Below, piece by piece: positions 21,971 to 30,824 of a stretch of DNA of 64,000 bases. Position numbers and translations under genes: made by a program. The stretch spans positions 293,233,065 to 293,297,064 of the forward strand of contig JAVHZZ010000003.1 of assembly GCA_036250195.1 (NCBI GenBank), given 5' to 3'. The DNA comes from Mixophyes australis (taxonomy: Eukaryota > Chordata > Amphibia > Anura > Limnodynastidae). Every line of letters starts with the position of its first letter. Position 1 is the stretch's first letter. Below the pieces are notes generated by a model. The model was not told the origin of the DNA. It did not search any database and worked only from the letters and a program-made list of their open reading frames with translations.

Positions 21971-23413
21971 TGTCACGGGCACTAGGAGTTGCTTACCCGA
22001 GTTTCACCAGATGTAACTCTGCTAGAGAGGCGGGGTTAGGGCACGCACCTCAAAGCAGGCAGATGAATGATTGGAGCGACACAACAGCAGGAGAGTAAAG
22101 ATAGTCTGAGGAAGTCAGCGACTTGCAGCTATGGTTAGAGGAAAGTCAGCGACTTGGAGTAGTAAACTGGAGGCTGAAGATAATGTAGACATGAGGAGTG
22201 GACGTGGATAGGTGATGGTAGGTAGAGGAGGAGTCAGTGGTCTGCGTACAGCAAGTTGTACCACTGTAGTGATGGGAAGAATAGTACTGGTGCAGGTAGG
22301 TAGCAGGGTAGTCGGTGGTCTGCGTTCAGCAAGTTGTACCACCGCTATGGTGAGGAGTCTGGTCCAGGTGTAGGTAGGTAATAGGAGAGTCAGTGGTCTG
22401 CGTATAGCAAGTTGTACCACCGCTGTGATAGGAGGACTTGTCCAGGTGCGGGTAGGTAGCAGGGAAGTCAGTGGTCTGCGTGCAGCAAGTTGTACCACTG
22501 CTGTGAGAAGGAATGAGGACTTGTCCAGGTGCAGAAGAGTGAAGTTGAAAGGCAAACTGTGGCTGTATGGAAACAGCGCGAGTAGAGCAATGTCTTGTGA
22601 GGCAGAGATGGAAGGCACAATGAATAGTCTGTATGGAGTAGATGCCTTGCAGGGAGGAGAAGCTGGTCACAGCAGATATGCACAATAACGCTAAGTAGGA
22701 GCGTGAGAAGATATCATAGCTTGAGTGAAAGCTTGTCCTAAATGAAGCAATGCAGTAACACAGTCTATATGGGTACTTGTACCCTGTGCAGCAAACAACA
22801 ATGGATACAACTGGTATGCGAGCAATAGGCAATAGTCAATAGTCAGTAGAGCATACCCAGTTGTGTAGATCCGGAATCAGCTGAGAAGTGAAGCGTTGTA
22901 GCGGTATGGGAACTGCCGCTGAGTTGAGCAGGGAGCAGCGTGGAAGCTGAAGCACGAGTAGAGCTGGAAGCAGTTTGGACACTGTACACATGAGTAGAGC
23001 TGGAAGCAGCTTGGAAACTGCACACAGGAGTAGAGCTGGAAGCAGTTTGGAAACTGCACACAGGAGTACAGCTGGAAGCAATTTGGAAACTGCACACAGG
23101 AGTAGAGCTGGAAGCAGTTTGGAAACTGCACACAGGAGTAGAGCTGGAAACAGTTTGGAAACTGCACACACCTATAGAAGTTCACTGGGAGTGAGACTTC
23201 AAGATCAGGCAACTACCTAAGGCTGCAGGTGCCTTAAGTAGGGAGGGGTGATTGATCCATCAATCACATTAGTGGTCCAGTGTAGTTGTTAAAGGGACCT
23301 GCGCATGCCCAGTGCGACAGGATGGCGGACGGCCGCGGTTCCACACAGGTGTGAGCGGGAAAGATGGAGAACCACGTACCAGAGTGGAGGCACTCACACT
23401 CCGGTGAGTGACA
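21971..23413 (-). repeat. Element 2 LTR, 5' copy
   Basis: 1443 bp with the same ends and modules as the 3' copy. It contains about six 36-bp units (22955-23170) and four hairpin modules. The promoter faces lower coordinates. Confidence 0.93.
23201..23240 (-). promoter_or_regulatory. Element 2 core promoter and transcript start
   Basis: A TATA-like TACTTAAGG starts at 23240, and the predicted first transcribed base is G at 23210, 31 nt from the start of the box. The same spacing is seen in element 1. Confidence 0.55.
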
Positions 23414-23479
23414 CCTATGTTCCCTAACTTGGTGATTCCTCGTGATTCTCCGTGTACCTGTTCTCCTTGCTGACTGCTC

Positions 23480-23835
23480 AGATTATCTCCACTCTAAGTG
23501 TACCAGACCCAGGCTTGCTGACAAAGTATATATCTTCGCTCCAAGTGTACCAGACCCAGGCTTGCTGACTACGTGTATATCTCCGCTCCAAGTGTACCAG
23601 ACCCAGGCTTGCTGACTACGTGTATATCTCCGCTCCAAGTGTACCAGACCCAGGCTTGCTGACTACGTGTATATCTCCGCTCCAAGTGTACCAGCTCCAG
23701 GCTTGCTGACTACGTATATATCTCCGCTCCAAGTGTACCAGACCCAGGCTTGCTGACTACGTATATATCTCCACTCCAAGTGTACCAGACCCCGGCTTGC
23801 TGACTACGTATATATCTCCACTTCAGTGTACCAGA
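23480..23835. repeat. 47-bp tandem repeat inside solo LTR
   Basis: About seven units beginning GCTCCAAGTGTACCAGACCC and ending ACGTGTATATCTCC, with flanking partial units. It lies in the leader part of the solo LTR that begins at 16036. Confidence 0.9.
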
Positions 23836-24812
23836 CCCAGGCATGTTGTACCACGCATTATCTTAATCCAGTGTACCAGACCTCGGCTATCCTGATACTA
23901 CCATCCAGTTCCAGTGTATCGTGGGCTACCTCCTATCCTTACCTCTAAAGGCAGACCAGTGGACTGCGACCTGCGATCCTCCGCAGCAAAGCCAATCCCG
24001 CCTTGCGGCGGTTCTTGGTGAACACCAGGGGGTTCGTTAGACTCCGCACCACCGACTGGCCAGCGCTGATCTAGAGTAAGGCAAGTACTCCATATTTATA
24101 CTAGAGATGGTCACTGACCCCCGTGTTTTGGTTTTGTTTTCGGTTTTGGATCTGGATTACCGTCATGTTTTGGTTTTGGTTTTGGTTTTGCAAAACCGAC
24201 ATTGCGTGTTTTGGTTTTGGTTTTGGTTTTGTTTGGTTTTGTTTTGCTATTTTTTTGGAAAATCAATGTTTTTGGGCATAAAATAACCAAATTTAGTGCT
24301 CCACCTGTTTCTAGGATAAGTAATGTAATTGTAAAGCTAATAAATTATCCAAAAAACAGTTTAATTCCTGGTAGGTAGGCCTTCATTAATTCTACATACA
24401 AACCAGATTGTCTTCCTCTCCATATATGCATATTGGCAATGCAGTCATCGTCTTTGGGTGTAAATTACACCATACACTTATAGTTAAATATCTAAAGAAA
24501 TGGACAAAGGCAGTTTGGTTTCTGTCTCTATAGCCACCCCCCCCCTCTCCCCCCGCCCTCCACTTGTAGTTGAATAGAAAAAAAGCAGCCTGGATAGACT
24601 GAACAATATAAAATATAAATGGACCAAGGCAGTTTGGTATCTGTCTGCATCGGACTGCCCCCCCCCCCATCCACTTGTATTAAAATAGAAAAGAAGCAGC
24701 CTGCATAGACTGTAGAATTAGAATATTAAAAGAAATGGACAAAGGCAGTTTGGTATCTGTCTGCATCCTAATCATCCACATCATCATTAGCGCCCTCGTC
24801 GCCTACACAAAT

Positions 24813-26138
24813 CTCCCCCTCATCCTCTTCTAATTCCAAAGTGGCATCCTCAATTTGTGTATCACCGGCTACACTCGGGCTGTTCAGGCAGACATCAGCA
24901 GAACTGCTAAAAGGGCCCTTCTTTATGGGTACATTATCAGAATGCTCATGATTAGACATACCACTGTTGGATTGACTCTCCACAGGGATTGGCCTTAGTG
25001 TTTTCTTGCAGCTCGGCTTTCACACATAACAGTAGTTGTGCACCACTTTTGGAATTCAAATTACTTGGTCTTGCAAATTCTATAGACAAGCCTGCTTGTC
25101 TTCCTCTTCATCAATGATTCTTAGCAATTGAGCACTCGTCTTTGGGTGTATATTACACCTAAACCTTATGACTGTAAATTAGTAAAAATACAGTTTAATC
25201 CCTGAGACATCCCACTGTTGGATGGACTCTCCACAGGGATTGGTGTCATTTCTGATTCAGAGCAAACATTATCCTCTAATGCCTTACTGTTATCTTGCAG
25301 CTCGGCTTTGACGCGTAACAGTAGTTGTGCACCACTTGTAGGCTCGGTAACATTTTTGGATCTGCCACTAACAGAGAAAGGCGAAGGCCTCATTTTCCCT
25401 TTGCCACTGCGTGTGTAGAATGGCATGTTGGCAATTTTTTTTTTATCGGCACTTAACTTCTGCTCAGTAACACTTCTCCCCCTCATCCTCTTCTAATTCC
25501 AAAGTGGCATCCTCAATTTGTGTATCACCGGCTACACTCGGGCTGTTCAGGCAGACATCAGCAGAACTGCTAAAAGGGCCCTTCTTTATGGGTACATTAT
25601 CAGAATGCTCACGATTAGACATACCACTGTTGGATTGACTCTCCACAGGGATTGGCCTTAGTGTTTTCTTGCAGCTCGGCTTTCACACATAACAGTAGTT
25701 GTGCACCACTTTTGGAATTCAAATTACTTGGTCTTGCAAATTCTATAGACAAGCCTGCTTGTCTTCCTCTTCATCAATGATTCTTAGCAATTGAGCACTC
25801 GTCTTTGGGTGTATATTACACCTAAACCTTATGACTGTAAATTAGTAAAAATACAGTTTAATCCCTGAGACATCCCACTGTTGGATGGACTCTCCACAGG
25901 GATTGGTGTCATTTCTGATTCAGAGCAAACATTATCCTCTAATGCCTTACTGTTATCTTGCAGCTCGGCTTTGACGCGTAACAGTAGTTGTGCACCACTT
26001 GTAGGCTCGGTAACATTTTTGGATCTGCCACTAACAGAGAAAGGCGAAGGCCTCATTTTCTCTTTGCCACTGCGTGTGTAGAATGGCATGTTGGCAATTT
26101 TTTTTTTATCGGCACTTAACTTCTGCTCTGTAACACTT
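24813..26138. repeat. 663-bp tandem duplication within the hAT
   Basis: 24813-25475 and 25476-26138 are nearly identical, for example at the word CTCCCCCTCATCC at both starts. The junction shares CACTTCT, which suggests duplication by strand slippage or unequal exchange. It duplicates part of the transposase first exon. Confidence 0.92.
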
Positions 26139-26311
26139 CTTTTTCGCTTCAACACAGTAAAAAAAAATTGTTTTGTTTTTTGGACTGATTTTGAAACACT
26201 GTGTAGTTTGACATCACCTTGCCCAGATGACGTACTGGGAACACTAACATCAGGACTGGTGACAGAACCTGGTTGCTCATTCTGCTCATATGTGGACTGC
26301 TTTGAATCCAT
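25829..26311 (-). pseudogene. hAT transposase N-terminal fragment
   Basis: A 160-codon frame starting MDSKQSTYEQNEQPGS. It has a Ser-rich acidic start, a basic patch (KRKRSVTEQKLSADKKK) and the segment ANMPFYTRSGKEKMRPSPF. That segment matches ANMPFTTRSGKERLRPWPV in the complete transposase at 37441-40449. The BED finger and catalytic core are deleted, so no enzyme can be made. A second, truncated copy of this frame at about 25166-25480 comes from the tandem duplication. Confidence 0.8.
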
Positions 26312-28203
26312 TCTCAGCCCAAAGCACTTGTAGTGCTAAAAATTATTTGATAGTTACTGCTGACAGATAGTAATTTTGACAGCCAGAAATATTTATGCAC
26401 AATTATGGTGGACACCCCAAAAGCACTGGGGAGTGCTAAACAATATTTGGTAGATACTGCTGACAGATAGTAATTTTGACAGCCAGAAATATTTAGGCAA
26501 AATAATGGGGGACACCCAAAAAGCACTTTGAGTGCCAAATATTGAAAAAAAAAAAAACTCCTCTATCCTCATCTCTTCTCTAGCGATTTTTGTTAGCACA
26601 ATTGGATTCAGAATATTGTATTCTCTGTCCCTGCTCTAATCAGCCTGTGACTACACCCTGCTCTCTCCCTCTGTCAAATGGCGATGGATTGCTGTAGAGG
26701 CGTGTATTTATAATCTTCAAGTATCGCGAGAACCGAGCCCCGAGATCCGACTACGTCATGATGACGTTCAGCCTCTATTTGTATTCCGGCTCGGTACTCG
26801 GAAACCCAAAGTTCGGGTGGGTTCGGTTCTCGGGGAACCGAGCCCGCCCATCTCTCATTTATACCTACACTCTGCATTGTTGTACACGTTACATAATTGT
26901 TATAAGATCCAAAGAGCTGTCACTATCAGTGAAGCAAGCCATCATTAGGCTGAAAAATCAAAACAAACCCATCAGTGAGATAACAAAAACATTAGGTGTG
27001 GTCAAATCAACTGTTTGGAACATTCTTAAAAAGGAAGAACACACCGGAGAGCTCAGCAATACCAAAAGACCCGGAAGACCACGGAAAACAACTGTGTTGG
27101 ATGACAGAATAATTTTTTCCATGGTGAAGAAAAACCTCTTCACAACAGTTGGCCAAATCAAGAACACTCTCCAGGATGTAGGTGTATATGTGTCAAAGTC
27201 AACAATCAAGAGAAGACTTCACAAGAGTGAATAAAGAGGGTTCACCACAAGATGTAAACCATACGTGAGCCACAAATACAGGAAGACCAGATTAGAGTTT
27301 GGCAAACAACATCTAAAAAAGCCATTACAGTTCTGGAACAACATCCTATGGACAGATGAGACAAAGATCAACTTGTACCAGAGTGATGGGAAGAGAACAG
27401 TATGGAGAAGGAAAGGAACTGCTCATGATCCAAAACATACCACCTCATCACCATGCTTGGTGGTGGTAGTGTCATGGTGTGGGCATGTATGGCTGCCAAT
27501 GGAACTGGTTCCCTTGTATTTATTGATGATGTGACTGCTGATAAAAGCAGCAGGATGAATTCTGAAATGTTTTGGGCTATATTATCTGCTTATATTCAGA
27601 CAAATGCTTCAGAACTCATTGGACGGTGCTTCACAGTGCAGATGGTCAATGACCCGAAGAATACTGCAAAAGCAACCTAAGAGTTTTTAAGGCTAAGAAG
27701 TGGAATGTTATGCAATGGCTTAGTCAATCACCTGACCTGAATCCGATTAAGCATGCATTTTACTTGATGAAGACAAAACTGAAGGGAAAATTCCCAAAGA
27801 ACAAGCATGGAATTGAAAACATTTGCAGTAGAGGCCTGGCAGACCATCACCAGGGATGAAACCCAGCGTCTGGTGATGTCTATACGTTCAAGACTTCAGG
27901 CTGTAATTGACTGCAAAGGGTTTGCAACAAAGTATTAAAAAGTGAAAGATTGATGTAACATGTTTTAGTTTATCCCATTACTTCTGGTCCCTTAAAAAGT
28001 GGGAGGCACATATAGAAACCGTTGTAATTCCTAAACTGTTCACCTGATTTGGATGTAAATTCCCTCAAATTAAAGCTGAAAGTCTGCAGTTAAAGCACAT
28101 CTTGTTAGTTTCATTTTAAATCCATTGTTGTGGTGTATAGAGCTCAAAATATGAGAATTGTGCCGATGTCCCAATATTTATGGACTTGACTGTATATATA
28201 TAT

Positions 28204-28662
28204 TGTGACAGAGTCACTGGAAGGAGCCTAGATACAGAGGTATGTGTCCCAGGCTTCCAGCATTGTATACATAAGGCCCAGTCCGGGTCTTCTGTTCTAT
28301 CAGTCTCTAACAGAGTGATCAAGGGATGCACCTGTGAGGTGCTTGTAATAAGGCAGCTGGGATATGCAGCCAGGGTCTCAGACCTGGGAGAGGTGAGTGC
28401 CTCCCGAGACACTCTGTTGCAGGGTGCAACAGTTAGATGTGGTTTGGCGTGTGTGTGGGACATAAGGTCCTACACATGAGAGAGGGCCTCCATAAATGTA
28501 TTAGCTAGAAGCCAGACGGCTAGGATTTTATTTGTGTTTTGTTCCTGTTTTCAAGCTAGGGAATAAAATGTCAGTGGCTGTAATCCAGAAACTCCTAGAC
28601 TCATGTGTCTTACTGCTGCTGTTCACCCAGGAGATGATACCTATTCCCCTGATTGTGCTACA
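28204..28662 (+). repeat. Gmr1-like element LTR, 5' copy
   Basis: It starts TGTGACA and probably ends GTGCTACA. It contains AATAAA near 28562. The 3' copy diverges after AATGTCAGTGGC, where a CA repeat takes over, so the exact right end rests on the adjoining primer-like sequence. Confidence 0.8.
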
Positions 28663-28664
28663 TA

Positions 28665-28682
28665 TGGTGGAGAATGCGAGCA
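28665..28682 (+). promoter_or_regulatory. Possible tRNA primer-binding site
   Basis: TGGTGGAGAATGCGAGCA begins 2 nt after the LTR end. It starts with TGG, as expected for pairing to a tRNA CCA tail. This contrasts with the self-priming sites of elements 1 and 2. Confidence 0.5.
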
Positions 28683-29637
28683 ACAGATCTGCGCAGATCA
28701 AGAATAGCAGCAGTCTTGGAGATACTTACAGAAGCCAGCTCTGTGTGTGTGCTTGGAAAGTTTAAAGGAACAGACACCGTGGAATTACATGCATGTCTTG
28801 TCATGTGGAGGAAAGCAGCTAAATATTGGATTGTTTATGCACAGCAACAGTGGATCCAGAGAACCACATGGATGTGAGTAATAAACCATACTGTGAAATG
28901 TTGTCTATACAGATTTGCTGCATATATGATTAGTGGAGAACAGTTAAAAGTTGTCTGTGAAAACTGGCCATTTGTGTTGGGAAAACAGAAGTGTAGGCAA
29001 AGACCAGTGAGAGGCAAAGGAATCAAGTGTTTCATGGACTGTGTTTGTTAATTGCTCTAAAGCAGAGACAATACAAATTTGTTTATGAAGTCATGCTCTA
29101 TGTGTAAAGAGATGGATTCGTGCAACTAGTGCATTACAGTTGATGTGGTTTATCCCATTGTCTAAGGGGCTTCCACAAAGAAGCAGCAAGAAGTCTCAGA
29201 AAAATGAGCACATTGTTGGCACAGACAAAAAAATGTTTTCTGCAATGTAAAGACTAAGTTGTATTAATTGATGGAAAGCAGGTCTGTTCATTAAGACTGA
29301 AGAGAAAAACCCCAAGTATTAGTGTGTGTCTGCAAAGCACAAGTTGGGTGTGGTTCTGTGCATAAACAATGAGCAAAGAGAAAAGTTTATTGAGAATCTC
29401 TGTCAGTGCAAAGTAGATGTTTTCTGTGTTGAAACAACAGAAATGTGCAACTGTGTTTGCAAAACCATTGAGTAGAAGTTAAAGGAAAAAAGGAAAAACT
29501 TTTACTCTGCAAAGGAAAAGTTTGTGATATATGCTGGGTGTTGTAGTTCCATAGCTTTTAAGTCAAGTGAGGTGCTCCTTCTATAAAGAAAGTGCTTTGT
29601 TCGCATAAAGATAAAATTGGCTGCTTCTCAAGCTACA
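28683..29637 (+). other. Untranslated leader of the Gmr1-like element
   Basis: No supported coding frame. It lies between the probable primer site and the first ATG at 29638. Confidence 0.45.
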
Positions 29638-30824
29638 ATGGGCAAGAAAAAGCAAAAGCCTACTGTCTCAACCCAAAAAGAGTGCACGCAGGTGTGTCAA
29701 AATGTTGATATGGAAAGAGACAAATATCAGAACTTGGAGTATGTTTGTTTAGCGGTAGATTATGACCCTCATCGTTGTGCTAGGTTACAAGAGGAGGATG
29801 TTTCTGATAAAGACTTACTACAAACTGTTATAGCTCAGCAAACACCCCTTAGGTAACCACTGTTACAAGATGCTTCAGTTATGTCTGATAAAGGCTAAAT
29901 GCACATTTTATTGAACTCTGGGAAAAGGCTGTGATGCAGTGCCCTGGAAAGGAGGACATGCTTAAAGATTTTCTACAAGCTGCTATAGCCCAGCAATCCG
30001 CCATAAATCAACAACAGTTAAAAGTTGAGGAGTGCCTGAGGCAACAAAACCTAGACATAAAAGCCTTGGTACAATCTTCTCTGATACAGCAGGCAGCTTT
30101 TGCAGCTCAGGAGGAAACTAACAGGCTACAGAATATAGCCAATGAAGGGTCCAACAGACTACTTCAAGCCACTGAGGAGACCATTGCTCAACTAAGTCAA
30201 AAATTAGCAGAGTCAGAGCAGAATCACAAGAAGGCTGAGCTGGAGCAGGGCAAGTTACTGGAGGAGAAAAAGATACTAAAGGAGGATATGATGCTTCTCC
30301 AAGCATCCTTCACTTCTTGCCAGGGGCATAAGAAAGATATGAAGGATATGCATTTAAGAATCATACAACTGGAGAAACAGTTGTCAGATGTGTCACAGAA
30401 AGGTGAAGAGGAGGCAAAAAGAGTAAGCTCTCTCCTCTCAGAAATTGCCAGTCTGCGGGAAAACCACATACCGCTGACCATACATCTGCAAGCATCTGCC
30501 GCACTGACCACAGTGTTGGAGAAAACTAAAGCTGAGCTAGCCGTGATCAGGATGCAACTGGAGCGTGAGAAAAAAGACCTGACTAAGATACAGGCAGAGC
30601 TGCAGAGAGAGGTTACTAAGCAAGCAGCCCTGCAAGTTCGGTTGGACAGGGAGATGGCTCTAAAATCAGAGTTGCAGGACTTGAGAGAACAGACTATGTG
30701 ACACGGAAAGAACATGAGGAAAAAGTGTCAGGGCTGCAGAAGTTCAAAGAACAGATAAAGCAAGAGCATATAACGGCACATGACAATTATCAGAGTGACA
30801 AAGTGGATGGTGAAAATGTGGATA
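29638..30824 (+). pseudogene. Gag-position coiled-coil frames, broken
   Basis: A first frame (29638-29856) begins MGKKKQKPTVSTQKE and ends at TAA. After about 75 nt a second (29931-30701) runs for 256 codons as an almost uninterrupted coiled coil rich in Gln, Glu, Lys and Leu: QQLKVEECLRQQNLDIKALV, AQLSQKLAESEQNHKKAELE, MQLEREKKDLTKIQAELQRE. A one-base shift near 30695 continues it as VTRKEHEEKVSGLQKFKEQI. QTVIAQQ and QAAIAQQ near the start of each frame suggest the two frames are one broken gag N-terminus. No zinc finger or capsid fold is visible here. The later part may come from a captured host gene. I cannot name the source of this stretch. Confidence 0.6.

Larger units (their letters stand above)
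16194..23413 (-). mobile_element. Complete sushi-type Ty3/Gypsy chromovirus (element 2), mutated
   Basis: LTRs of 1526 bp (16194-17719) and 1443 bp (21971-23413) bound gag and pol, with a perfect CCTAT duplication at 16189-16193 and 23414-23418. The length difference equals two 36-bp repeat units plus a small indel. Pol is nearly one continuous frame broken by nonsense codons, and gag has one nonsense codon and one frameshift. It inserted into the solo LTR at 16036. Confidence 0.95.
24102..26856 (-). mobile_element. Non-autonomous hAT transposon with internal duplication
   Basis: Ends are TAGAGATGG and CCATCTCTC, with a perfect 8-bp duplication ATTTATAC at 24094-24101 and 26857-26864, the hallmark of hAT insertion. 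The interior keeps only the N-terminal part of a transposase frame, on the minus strand. It is related to the complete hAT at 33536-41434. The right part shares TATCGCGAGA, AGATCCGAC and GTTCGGGTGGG with that element. Confidence 0.9.
16036..26904 (+). repeat. Chromoviral solo LTR split by two later insertions
   Basis: It begins TGTTACAAATC at 16036 and ends TTGTTATA at 26904, flanked by AGATC at 16031-16035 and 26905-26909. Three pieces make it up: 16036-16193, 23414-24101 and 26857-26904, less one copy each of CCTAT and ATTTATAC. The words CGTCAGAGCAA (near 16175) and CTTGCGGCGGTTCTTGGTGA (near 24003) show it belongs to the element 1 family, in the opposite orientation. It carries a 47-bp tandem array. 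Confidence 0.8.
16028..27938 (+). pseudogene. Tc1 transposase, split after codon 2 and mutated
   Basis: The start ATG is at 16028. Codons 1-2 and part of codon 3 lie left of the insertion and the rest resumes at 26910. The paired helix-turn-helix part is clear (LSLSVKQAIIRLKNQNKPI, VKSTVWNILKKEEHTG, GRPRKT), then LWTDETKINLY with the first catalytic Asp near 27355. A stop at 27232 breaks the frame, and a shift near 27450 moves it to LGGGSVMVWACMAANGTG and VNDPKNTAKAT (second Asp). Another stop follows, then SPDLNPIKHAFYLM near 27730, where the third catalytic residue is Lys instead of the usual Glu. The gene ends TKY-stop at 27938. It would have acted on Tc1 ends in the nucleus and is inactive on several counts. 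Confidence 0.86.
15669..28192 (+). mobile_element. Tc1-type transposon split by a 10.9-kb nested insertion (copy 2)
   Basis: Long terminal inverted repeats of over 200 bp bound it. The left starts GTCACGTCCATAAATATTGG at 15671. The right ends with its inverse, CCAATATTTATGGACTTGAC, at 28190. TA flanks both ends. Transposase coding begins at 16028 and resumes at 26905 after the inserted solo LTR. Removal of that LTR and one AGATC copy leaves a normal element of roughly 1.65 kb. Confidence 0.88.
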
